This document shows positions 53,126-61,260 of a stretch of 64,000 bases of DNA, in pieces. Position numbers and translations under genes: made by a program. Source of the stretch: Terriglobus roseus (lineage in GTDB: Bacteria > Acidobacteriota > Terriglobia > Terriglobales > Acidobacteriaceae); contig NZ_FNSD01000001.1 of the NCBI RefSeq assembly GCF_900105625.1, positions 3,720,001 to 3,784,000 on the forward strand, given 5' to 3'. Every line of letters starts with the position of its first letter. Position 1 is the stretch's first letter. Under the pieces are notes generated by a model. It saw nothing but the letters and a program-made list of their open reading frames with translations, was not told the DNA's origin and made no database searches.

Positions 53126-53933
53126 GCGGCCGGTCATCGGCGTCTTCGATTCAGGCTTTGGCGGCCTGACGGTTCTGCGTGAACTCCTGAAGCACCTGCC
53201 TGGTGCGGACTTTGTGTACCTGGGCGATACTGCCCATCTTCCGTACGGATCGAAGTCGCAGGCGATGATCACGCGCTATACCCATGCGGCGATTTATGAG
53301 CTGGTGAGCCACGGCGCACAGCTCGTGGTGATTGCGTGCAACACCGCGTCGGCGCTGGCGTTGCCGTCGCTGCAGGCGAGCGCGCCGGTGCCGCTGATCG
53401 GTGTGATCGGGCCGGGTGCAGCTGCGGCTGCGGCCATCGCGCCTGCGGGCAGCACCGCTCTGGTCTTGGCGACGGAGGCTACCGTGTCGTCGCACGCTTA
53501 CGCTGAGGCCTGTGCGGTTGCGGGGCTGGGGGCGGTTGAGAAGGCCTGCCCGCTGTTTGTGCCGCTGGTGGAAGAGGGCTGGATCGACGGCAGCATTACG
53601 GAGCAGATTGCGGAGGTCTACCTGCGCGAGGCGCTTGCGTTGTCGCCGGAGCTTCCGTCAGCGATTGTGCTGGGGTGCACGCACTATCCGCTGCTGCGGC
53701 CGCTGTTGCAGCGCGTGGTGCAGGGCATTGCGGGGGACGTGCCGATCGTCGATTCGGCCGAAGCGACCGCTCGCCGGACGGCGCAGTTGATGCCGGAGGC
53801 GGTTGCGGATACGTTGGTTGAGCCGACGATTCGATTCTTCGCGACGGACTCTGCGGCAAAGTTTGCACGACTGGGGCCGCACTTCCTGGGACGCGCGATT
53901 GAGCATGTGGAGTCGGTCAATCTCGACGGCTAG
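53118..53933 (+). CDS. murI: Glutamate racemase
   Basis: MurI makes D-glutamate for peptidoglycan. The 271-residue product has both catalytic Cys motifs: ACNTASALALP and GCTHYPLLRPLL. It also has the N-terminal IGVFDSGFGGLTVL and YLGDTAHLPYGSKS. It starts with GTG and overlaps the GerMN gene by eight bases. The genomic setting (amidase-like and GerMN genes upstream) fits a cell-wall operon. Confidence 0.96.
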   Translation: MSERPVIGVFDSGFGGLTVLRELLKHLPGADFVYLGDTAHLPYGSKSQAMITRYTHAAIYELVSHGAQLVVIACNTASALALPSLQASAPVPLIGVIGPGAAAAAAIAPAGSTALVLATEATVSSHAYAEACAVAGLGAVEKACPLFVPLVEEGWIDGSITEQIAEVYLREALALSPELPSAIVLGCTHYPLLRPLLQRVVQGIAGDVPIVDSAEATARRTAQLMPEAVADTLVEPTIRFFATDSAAKFARLGPHFLGRAIEHVESVNLDG

Positions 53934-53981
53934 TTTGCCGTCTGCAGGTCGCGGGCTGGTATCCTCATCGTCGAGAACACG

Positions 53982-54359
53982 ATGCCCTATCTGCTGAAAT
54001 CTGAACCCGATAAGTACTCGTACGACGACCTGCTGCGTGATGGCGAGACCATCTGGGATGGCATCAAGAACCCGCAGGCGCTGATGACCCTTCGCAACAT
54101 GAAGAAGGGCGAGAAGTGCGTCATCTACCACTCCAACGTGGGCAAGGAAGCGGTTGGTACCGCGACGGTGTTGAGCGTGGATGCGACGGATCCGAAGAAT
54201 CCTGCGGTGCGTTTGAAGGCGGGCAAGCGGTTGAAGACACCGAAGCCGCTGGCCGCGATTCGCGAGGCTGGTGTGTTCCAGGGATCGATCATGTTCCGGC
54301 AGTTTCGTCTGTCCGTGGTGCCGCTGACGGATGAGCAGTATGAGTGGCTCATTGCGTAG
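53982..54359 (+). CDS. EVE domain protein
   Basis: The 125-residue protein is a single EVE (PUA-like) domain: YLLKSEPDKYSYDDLLRDGE, WDGIKNPQALMTLRNMKKGE and IYHSNVGKEAVGTATV. EVE proteins are thought to bind modified nucleotides; some act in RNA or phage-defence contexts. There are no defence genes next to it here. It precedes the small membrane zinc-ribbon gene by 14 bases. Confidence 0.9.
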   Translation: MPYLLKSEPDKYSYDDLLRDGETIWDGIKNPQALMTLRNMKKGEKCVIYHSNVGKEAVGTATVLSVDATDPKNPAVRLKAGKRLKTPKPLAAIREAGVFQGSIMFRQFRLSVVPLTDEQYEWLIA

Positions 54360-54373
54360 CGATAGGTGAAGTA

Positions 54374-54697
54374 ATGGTCGCCGCCACTAAGAGCAGATGG
54401 ACCGAGATCTATTTGCTGGAGGGTCTAGTCTTCGCACAATTCTTTGCGATGCCTTTTGCGATTGCTGCTCTAACACGAGCCCACTTACCTTTTCTGGCTG
54501 CCGCAATCGTCTACGGCGTCTGCTACCTGTACACCGGTTATCGAGCTGCCTCTTGGCAATGTCCTAACTGCGGTCAATCCTTTCTGCGCAACGAGCGCAC
54601 GACCGTGGTGTTTCCCTTCCGCAGAAAATGCGCCAACTGTAAGATTCAAGCTGGCGCAGAGCCATTTCTGGCGCCATCTGGAAGCGAGGAATCATGA
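54374..54697 (+). CDS. Small membrane protein with a zinc ribbon
   Basis: From ATG 54374 the 107-residue product has two hydrophobic segments (LLEGLVFAQFFAMPFAIAAL and FLAAAIVYGVCYLYTGY). A cytoplasmic-looking tail follows with two CxxC motifs (WQCPNCGQSFLRNERTT and RRKCANCKIQAG), a likely zinc ribbon. No named family is recognised. Its stop overlaps the fabI start (ATGA), so the two are translationally coupled. Another small CxxC ORF lies at 21673-21927. Confidence 0.7.
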   Translation: MVAATKSRWTEIYLLEGLVFAQFFAMPFAIAALTRAHLPFLAAAIVYGVCYLYTGYRAASWQCPNCGQSFLRNERTTVVFPFRRKCANCKIQAGAEPFLAPSGSEES

Positions 54698-55461
54698 TTG
54701 ATCTCAAAGGTAAGACCGCTGTTGTGTTCGGGCTGGCGAACAAGCGCTCCATTGCGTGGGCTATCGCGCAGAAGCTGAATGAGGCGGGTGCTAAGGTGGC
54801 GATCTGCTACCAGAGCGAGCGGCTGAAGAAGGAAGCGGACGCGCTGCTGCCGGAGCTGAATGATGCGAAGAGCTTCCAGTGCGACGTGTCAATCGATGAA
54901 GAGATTGAGCGCGTTACCGAAGAACTGAAGGCTGCTTATGGGACCGTCGACATCGTGGTTCATTCGGTTGCGTTTGCGCCGGCAGATGCGATCAAGAATG
55001 ACTTCCTGCTGACGAAGCGTGAGGACTTCCGTGTTGCGATGGATGTGAGTGCGTACTCGCTGGTGGCTGTGGCGCGCGCGCTGGAGCCGCTGATGTCGGC
55101 GGGCGGCAGCATCCTGACGCTGACGTACTACGGTGCGGAGAAGGTCTTCCCGAACTACAACGTAATGGGTGTGGCGAAGGCTGCTCTTGAAGCCACGGTG
55201 CGTTACCTGGCTGCGTCGCTTGGACCGAAGGGGATTCGAGTCAACGCGATCTCGGCTGGCCCCATCAAGACGCTGGCGGCGCGCGGTATCGGCGACTTCA
55301 ACAAGATTCTGGACACCGTGACGGAGCGGGCTCCGCTGCATCGCAACGTGGAGACGGCGGAAGTGGGCAACACGGCTGCATTCCTGTTGTCACCGCTTGC
55401 GAGTGGCATCACGGGCGAGATCACTTACGTCGATTGCGGTTACAACGTCACAGGCATGTAG
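54694..55461 (+). CDS. fabI: Enoyl-[acyl-carrier-protein] reductase (NADH)
   Basis: FabI completes each fatty-acid elongation cycle. The 255-residue SDR-type protein has the FabI form of the cofactor motif (GLANKRSIAWAIAQKLNEAG), VHSVAFAP, and the catalytic Tyr-x6-Lys in YNVMGVAKAALEATVRYLA preceded by LTYYGAEKVFPN. It also has VNAISAGPIKTLAARGI. FabI is the target of triclosan and related inhibitors. The start is preceded by GAGG and overlaps the upstream gene by four bases. Confidence 0.96.
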   Translation: MIDLKGKTAVVFGLANKRSIAWAIAQKLNEAGAKVAICYQSERLKKEADALLPELNDAKSFQCDVSIDEEIERVTEELKAAYGTVDIVVHSVAFAPADAIKNDFLLTKREDFRVAMDVSAYSLVAVARALEPLMSAGGSILTLTYYGAEKVFPNYNVMGVAKAALEATVRYLAASLGPKGIRVNAISAGPIKTLAARGIGDFNKILDTVTERAPLHRNVETAEVGNTAAFLLSPLASGITGEITYVDCGYNVTGM

Positions 55462-55482
55462 TTTGACGTCAAGGAGACGACG

Positions 55483-55986
55483 ATGACTATTGCAGAGATG
55501 CTGCTGTGCGATTTCGACAGTGAAGCGATCAGCACGCGTCGGGTGCTGGAGCGCGTGCCCGATGACAAGGCAATGTGGAAGCCCCATGAGAAGTCGTCTG
55601 CGTTGAATAACCTTGCGGTTCACGTGGCGAAGCTGCCGTTGTTCGGATTTGCGATCCTGAATACGGACGTCGTCGACCTCGCTACGCATCAGTTCCCGAA
55701 GTATGAGTTTCACACCGCGGAAAAACTGGTCGAAGCCGCCGCAGGCACCGGCGCAGAGCTGCGAACAAAGCTGGCGTCGATGACGGACGAAGAATTGCAG
55801 GCGGAGTGGACGTTGCGCTTCGGTGAGCATGTCGTTACGACGGGGCCGAAGTACAAGCTGTACCGCACCATGTTTTTGAATCACCTGGTGCATCATCGCG
55901 GCCAGTTGACGGTGTATCTGCGGTTGCTGGATGTGAAGGTGCCGGGGATCTTTGGACCGTCTGCGGATGAGCCGTTTGGCAGCTAG
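55483..55986 (+). CDS. DinB family protein
   Basis: The 167-residue four-helix protein of the DinB/YfiT superfamily has the expected metal His residues: one in LAVHVAKLPLFGF and two in MFLNHLVHHRGQLTVYLRLL. Members act as thiol-dependent transferases or stress proteins; the exact reaction is unknown. AAGGAG upstream of ATG 55483 is a good ribosome site. Its stop overlaps that of the convergent glycosyltransferase gene in a shared CTAG. Confidence 0.9.
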   Translation: MTIAEMLLCDFDSEAISTRRVLERVPDDKAMWKPHEKSSALNNLAVHVAKLPLFGFAILNTDVVDLATHQFPKYEFHTAEKLVEAAAGTGAELRTKLASMTDEELQAEWTLRFGEHVVTTGPKYKLYRTMFLNHLVHHRGQLTVYLRLLDVKVPGIFGPSADEPFGS

Positions 55987-57398
55987 GACGGTCGCTCGGA
56001 GCGGCTGAAGAGGCTGCTCGCAAAGACGATGAGCACCGGAAAGAACTCGAGCGTGTAGCGCTGCTCCGGGTTGTCAATCGTCAGCAGAAGCGCACACCGC
56101 AACACGATGTAAGCAAGCATGGACAGGGCCAGCACACCGCTGGCCCTGCGTGTCTTGCGCCAGCCTGCAATCGCCGCGGCGAAGCAGGCGAGATTCAGTG
56201 TGGCGTAGATCCACGCGAAGATCGTCTGTTTCGGATGAGCACGATACTGCCACCAACGCTCCGCGATCGGCAGCATTTCTGTGCGTGGGTGGAGCAGCAT
56301 GTTGACCAGACGCGCCACCGGCAGCGTGATGTAGTACGCGAAGGGGTGCGTTGCTATCCGATGTTGCGCCAGCGTGGCGAACCCTGCTTCAACGGCCGGA
56401 TTGAGCTTGTGTGTTGCTGCGGCTGTGTCGAGCAGGTTCGCGGTCTGTATGCGTTGCGCCGGTGAGTCGAAAGCGCGTTCGGGCAGGTCTTCGATCAGCA
56501 CGGTCTCTTCCGGGTACTTCCAGTAAGCATCCTGCGTTGCAGAAAAGTCGATGCCCCAGGTGCGGAACCAGCGCTGAAAGCCCACGGGTGGTACTTCGCC
56601 GGGGTCGTTCGCCAGTTTTGGCGACAGTGGCTGAAAAACGTGGAAGGTGCGGTAGTTACGGACGGTCCACGGTACAAAGGGAAGCGCGGTCAGTGCGAGG
56701 CAGAGCAGCAGCGGAGTGACGCGCGCGCGCAGGGGGCGGGCTGAGCTCCGGAGAAAGAGGGCAGGAAGTATGGCCGCAGCCAGTAACCCCTGGTCGGGCC
56801 GCAGCAGGATGCTGCTGGCGAGCGCGATGGCCAGCACGACGATCCAGAGCGTGGTCCTGGAGTGCAACCAGCGTTGGAGCGATGAGAACGCGAGCGCCAG
56901 GAAGAAAAGTGTGAACGTCTCGGTCAGCGGGACTGCGGTGTAGTTGGCAGTGAAGGGACACAGGCACGCCATTGCCAGGGCTGCCAGTCCGGCGCGACGG
57001 CCCAGCGAACGCCGGGCGATGCCGGCGGCCAGGCAGCATGTCAGGAGGTCTGTGATCACCTGGAGCCACAGCACAGGTACAAAGCTGCGCAAGGTACCAA
57101 GGTCGGCGTTCAGGAATCGGTCGAAGGCCCAGGCAAGTGCCGCGAGGATCGTCGGGTAGCCCGGCAGCCGGATCAGCGTGGGCCGAGGTGCCGCGTCGGT
57201 GGAGAGGCCGTAGATGTGGGCGTGCAACCAGTTTTGCGCGATGTCCTGGTACAGGATGGAGTCGCCCGCGACGAAAGCGTGCCAGCGGAGAAAGTAGACG
57301 CGCAGCGCAAGGCCACAGATCAGCAGGAGAGCCGCGATGACGCTGAATCTTCGCTGCGCCGTTCTATCCTCTTTCTCGAGCGAGTAAGCCTCCTGCAT
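55983..57398 (-). CDS. GT39-like membrane glycosyltransferase
   Basis: The 471-residue protein has about eleven membrane segments and a first large periplasmic loop that begins with an acidic motif (FVAGDSILYQDIAQNW), as in polyprenyl-phosphate-sugar glycosyltransferases of the PMT/ArnT type. It contains RLPGYPTILAALAWAF and ends in a hydrophobic FPVLIVFASSLFSR. It probably transfers a sugar from a lipid carrier to a protein, lipid or glycan outside the membrane. It is divergent from the large fusion gene, with 113 bp between starts. Confidence 0.82.
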   Translation of the reverse strand: MQEAYSLEKEDRTAQRRFSVIAALLLICGLALRVYFLRWHAFVAGDSILYQDIAQNWLHAHIYGLSTDAAPRPTLIRLPGYPTILAALAWAFDRFLNADLGTLRSFVPVLWLQVITDLLTCCLAAGIARRSLGRRAGLAALAMACLCPFTANYTAVPLTETFTLFFLALAFSSLQRWLHSRTTLWIVVLAIALASSILLRPDQGLLAAAILPALFLRSSARPLRARVTPLLLCLALTALPFVPWTVRNYRTFHVFQPLSPKLANDPGEVPPVGFQRWFRTWGIDFSATQDAYWKYPEETVLIEDLPERAFDSPAQRIQTANLLDTAAATHKLNPAVEAGFATLAQHRIATHPFAYYITLPVARLVNMLLHPRTEMLPIAERWWQYRAHPKQTIFAWIYATLNLACFAAAIAGWRKTRRASGVLALSMLAYIVLRCALLLTIDNPEQRYTLEFFPVLIVFASSLFSRSERPS

Positions 57399-57511
57399 TG
57401 CTTTGCATCATAACGGTGCAACCGGGAATCGCGGCGCTCGAACGGAAAGATGCGTCGAAAGCGGAACCGAGCCGCGCGAAGTCCATGGGAACGGTAGGAT
57501 ACGGGTTGGAC

Positions 57512-60500
57512 ATGGCAGAGCAAGGAACAAAGCCGATTTTTTACGACGAGAAGAAGCGCCGCTGGAAGCGGCTGCGTCGCATTCTCGATATTTCGGCCGC
57601 CGTCGGCCTTCTGACCTTCATCGTGTTCGTGTTGGGCGTGCTGCGCATGCGGCCCTTGCCGGGGCTTTTGCTGGATGCGCCCAAACATAACTATCGCGCG
57701 CTGAATAACCCGCTGGTGCCGGACGACAAGGCAAAGAAGTCTCGCTCGGCCCATCGTAAGACGGACCGCAAACCGTCCGATATTCCGCTCAATGCGGACG
57801 AAGGTTTGCGTGCGGCGTATTACGTGGAGTGGGATGCGGCGAGCTACAGTTCGCTGAAGCAGCATGTGAAGCAGATCGATCTGCTGTTTCCGGAGTGGCT
57901 GCACGTCATTACGCCCGACGGCAAGCTGACTGCTTACAACACCGACAACAAGCCGTTTGACGTGGTGGACGGCGGCGGTGTACATGGCGTGGACATTGAG
58001 ACGAAGGTGCAGCGCACCATCGTGGAGTCCGGCTCGAATACGGAAATCTTCCCGCTCGTCAACAACAACGACATCCTTAAGAACGCCTTCATGCCGGAGG
58101 TTGGCACCTTCCTGCAGGACCCCACGGCGCGCGCGCGTTTCCAGACGCAGGTTCTGCGTTTCCTGTCTTCGAACTCGCGCTATCACGGCATTTCGCTTGA
58201 TTTTGAAGAGATCCCAACCGCAGCGCAGCCAGCCTACCGGCAGTTGATTGCGTCGCTCTATGCGGCATTGCATGCCAAGGGCTTGAAGCTGTATGTCAAC
58301 ACGCCCGTGCAGGATGATGACTGGGATCTGAAGTTCATGGCGGATAACTCCGACGGCCTGTTGCTGATGAACTACGACCAGCACCAGACCGAGAGCGAAC
58401 CCGGTGCCATCGCGTCGCAGGACTGGTTCCTGAAGAACCTGCAGAACGTGATGAAGCAGGTCCCGAAGGACAAGATGATCTGCGCCATCGGCAGCTACGG
58501 CTACGACTGGACGATGACCATGCCACCTGCGCCAGTCGCGGCGAAACCCGGGAAGCGCGCTCCCAAGGCTGCTCCGTTCAAGCCGACCGTAGTCCGGGTC
58601 GAAAATCGATCCACGCAAACGATATGGCAATCCGCGTCAGATTCCGGGTCAGAGGTCGATCTGGATGATGCCACGATGAATCCGCATTTCAGCTACGTGG
58701 ACGAGGACAATCACCAGAAGCACGAGGTCTGGTTCCTGGATGCGGTGACCACGCTGAATGAGATGCGTGCGGCGCGGCAGCTTGGCCTGCAGACCTTCGC
58801 GCTCTGGCGGCTGGGCTCGGAAGATCAGTCGATGTGGAGGATTTGGGACCAGCCGATCAAGGCGAACCCCCTCACGGATCTGGCGGATGTGCCTGCCGGA
58901 TGGGATATCGACATTGAGGGCACGGGCGACATCATGCATGTCTCCGGCACTCCCAAGAGCGGCCGTCGCACGCTGACCATCGACGACGATTCGAAGCTGG
59001 TCGACAGCGAGCAAATGACGCACTATCCGCTGTCGTACACGGTGAACTACTTCGGCTACCAGCCGAAGAAGCTGGCACTGTCATTTGACGATGGCCCTGA
59101 TCCGGAATGGACGCCGCGGATCCTCGATGTACTGAAGAAGCGCAACGTGAAGGGCGCGTTCTTCATGATCGGCGAAGAGGCCGAAAACAATATCGGCGTG
59201 ATGCAGCGTGTGTACCGAGAGGGGCATGAGGTGGGGAACCACACCTTCACCCATCCCGATATCAGCGCCATCAGCAACCGTGAAGTCGATCTGCAGATGA
59301 ACCTGACGGAGCGTCTGTTCGCCGCCAAGCTGGGCGTGCAGCCGTTGTTCTTCCGTCCGCCATACTCCATCGACCAGGAGCCCGATACAAGCGACCAGGC
59401 TGCGCCCGCAGAGCGCGTGCAGCAACGCGGTTACATCGTCGTTGGCAACAAAATCGATACGAACGATTGGGATGAGCACCCGAAGAAGACGCCGCAGGAG
59501 ATTGTGGCGAGTGTTCTGCAGCAGATTGAGGACATGAAGGACCGGCCGGACAAGGCAGGCTCCGTGATCCTGATGCATGATGGCGGCGGCGATCGAGCTG
59601 TGACCGTTGCAACGCTGCCACTGCTGATCGACACACTGCGCGCCAAAGGATATGAGTTCGTGCCGGTCAGCGAACTTGTCGGCAAGACGCGTGCGCAGGT
59701 GATGCCGCCGCTAACGCCGCGGCAACGACGACTGGCGTGGGTGGATTCGCTGGCATTTTTCGGTCTGTCCGCGTTCAACCATTTCGTCGTCTGGGTGTTC
59801 TTCGTCGGTGACATCCTGATGAGCGGCCGGCTGATCATCATCGGTCTGTTTGCAATCATCGACCGCTTCCGCCGTCGCAAGAACTTTGCGGATGAGAGCT
59901 ACGCGCCGCGTGTGGCGGTGCTGATCCCCGCCTACAACGAGGAAAAGGTCATCGTCCGCACCATCCGCAGCGTGATGATGTCGACGTACAAGAATCTGCA
60001 CATCATCGTCATTGATGATGGTTCGAAAGACCGTACGGCCGAGGTTGCTCGCGAGGCTTATCCCGCGGACATCGCGAGCGGTCGTCTGACCGTTTTGAAG
60101 AAAGAAAACGGCGGCAAGGCCGAGGCGCTGAACTACGCGCTGCAAGGCTATGTGCATGAGGAGATCTACGTCGGCATCGACGCCGATACGGTCATTGCTC
60201 ATGATGCGATTGCGCGCTTGGTGCCGCACTTCGCCAACCCGCAGATCGGCGCCGTCGCAGGCAATGCGAAGGTCGGCAATCGGGTGAACCTATGGACGCG
60301 CTGGCAGGCGCTGGAGTACATCACCAGCCAGAACTTCGAGCGTCGCGCGATGGATCTGTTCGACGTGGTGGTGGTCGTTCCCGGCGCGATTGGTGCGTGG
60401 CGCACGGATGCTGTACACAAGGGCGGCGGCTACCACTCGAACACGGTGGCGGAAGATGCCGATCTGACAATGATCCTGCTGGAGCAGGGACTATCCGTGA

Positions 60501-61075
60501 TCTATGAAGATCAGGCGCTTGCGTTTACTGAGGCGCCAATCAACATGGACGGCCTGATGCGGCAGCGCTTCCGTTGGTCTTTCGGCATCATGCAGGCGGT
60601 CTTCAAGCATCTGGGTGCGATCACGAAGCGGCGCGCGATGGGGCTGTTCGCATTGCCAAACATCATCGTCTTCCAGATTCTGCTGCCGCTGGTTTCGCCC
60701 CTGATCGACCTGATGTTTGTGGTCAGCTTCTTCAAGTTCCTGTACGACCGCCACTTCCATCCGGAATCGGCGAGTGGTGCGGACTTCATCAAGCTGCTCT
60801 ACTTCTTCCTGGCGTTCATGCTGATCGACTTCTCGGCGTCCGCGCTGGCCTTCATGCTGGAGCGGAAACACCCCGCCAGCAAGGGCGACGCGTGGCTGCT
60901 GATGCACATCTGGATCCAGCGCTTTACGTATCGGCAGGTTTTCAGTGTGGTGTTGTTCAAGACGGTGAAGCGTGTGATCGATGGCCGGCCATTCAGTTGG
61001 GACAAGCTGGAGCGCACAGCGCAGATGAGCAAGTCGACGGATCAGATGATCAACGGCGAACCCTCACCGAAGTAG
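57512..61075 (+). CDS. Three-domain fusion: GH18-like hydrolase, NodB deacetylase and GT2 synthase
   Basis: The 1187-residue protein has one membrane segment near residues 25-45. A GH18-like domain follows (about 95-455) with GISLDFEEI, whose acidic D230-x-E232 fits a catalytic pair. A NodB deacetylase domain (about 515-740) has FDDGPD (D526, D527) and HEVGNHTFTH (H577, H581). Membrane helices at about 745-790 lead into a processive GT2 domain: LIPAYNEE (804-811), DDG (835-837), DAD (890-892) and QRFRW (1018-1022). C-terminal helices complete the export channel-like part. Start ATG 57512 gives MAEQGTKPIFYDEKK; an upstream start at 57398 overlaps the divergent gene. It probably makes, deacetylates and trims a GlcNAc-type polymer; that is inference. 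Confidence 0.9.
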   Translation: MAEQGTKPIFYDEKKRRWKRLRRILDISAAVGLLTFIVFVLGVLRMRPLPGLLLDAPKHNYRALNNPLVPDDKAKKSRSAHRKTDRKPSDIPLNADEGLRAAYYVEWDAASYSSLKQHVKQIDLLFPEWLHVITPDGKLTAYNTDNKPFDVVDGGGVHGVDIETKVQRTIVESGSNTEIFPLVNNNDILKNAFMPEVGTFLQDPTARARFQTQVLRFLSSNSRYHGISLDFEEIPTAAQPAYRQLIASLYAALHAKGLKLYVNTPVQDDDWDLKFMADNSDGLLLMNYDQHQTESEPGAIASQDWFLKNLQNVMKQVPKDKMICAIGSYGYDWTMTMPPAPVAAKPGKRAPKAAPFKPTVVRVENRSTQTIWQSASDSGSEVDLDDATMNPHFSYVDEDNHQKHEVWFLDAVTTLNEMRAARQLGLQTFALWRLGSEDQSMWRIWDQPIKANPLTDLADVPAGWDIDIEGTGDIMHVSGTPKSGRRTLTIDDDSKLVDSEQMTHYPLSYTVNYFGYQPKKLALSFDDGPDPEWTPRILDVLKKRNVKGAFFMIGEEAENNIGVMQRVYREGHEVGNHTFTHPDISAISNREVDLQMNLTERLFAAKLGVQPLFFRPPYSIDQEPDTSDQAAPAERVQQRGYIVVGNKIDTNDWDEHPKKTPQEIVASVLQQIEDMKDRPDKAGSVILMHDGGGDRAVTVATLPLLIDTLRAKGYEFVPVSELVGKTRAQVMPPLTPRQRRLAWVDSLAFFGLSAFNHFVVWVFFVGDILMSGRLIIIGLFAIIDRFRRRKNFADESYAPRVAVLIPAYNEEKVIVRTIRSVMMSTYKNLHIIVIDDGSKDRTAEVAREAYPADIASGRLTVLKKENGGKAEALNYALQGYVHEEIYVGIDADTVIAHDAIARLVPHFANPQIGAVAGNAKVGNRVNLWTRWQALEYITSQNFERRAMDLFDVVVVVPGAIGAWRTDAVHKGGGYHSNTVAEDADLTMILLEQGLSVIYEDQALAFTEAPINMDGLMRQRFRWSFGIMQAVFKHLGAITKRRAMGLFALPNIIVFQILLPLVSPLIDLMFVVSFFKFLYDRHFHPESASGADFIKLLYFFLAFMLIDFSASALAFMLERKHPASKGDAWLLMHIWIQRFTYRQVFSVVLFKTVKRVIDGRPFSWDKLERTAQMSKSTDQMINGEPSPK

Positions 61076-61090
61076 CGGCTTCCTGCATTC

Positions 61091-61218
61091 GGTGCCCCAT
61101 TCTTTCGCGGCATGATCGCGAAAGAGTGGGGTATCGCGCTTGCGCGAACCAGCGATCTGCGCGGAAAGAGGGCCGCGCTTCGCGCGCTGCGCCACCCTTT
61201 GCTCCGCAAAGAATGGGT
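61091..61218. repeat. Paired-hairpin dispersed repeat, copy 3
   Basis: Hairpin A is CCCCATTCTTTCGC / GCGAAAGAGTGGGG (61096-61131), with GGCATGAT between the arms. Hairpin B is ACCCTTTGC / GCAAAGAATGGGT (61194-61217). The order and spacing match the copy at 21543-21652. The element fills most of the gap between the fusion gene and pruA. Confidence 0.78.
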
Positions 61219-61260
61219 CTGCAACGTCCCGGTACTAACGCTGGAAGGTAAACTTTCCTT

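Noticed and set aside
53982-54359. EVE protein as part of a phage-defence island.
   Set aside because: No restriction, CBASS, retron or other defence genes flank it; neighbours are murI and fabI.
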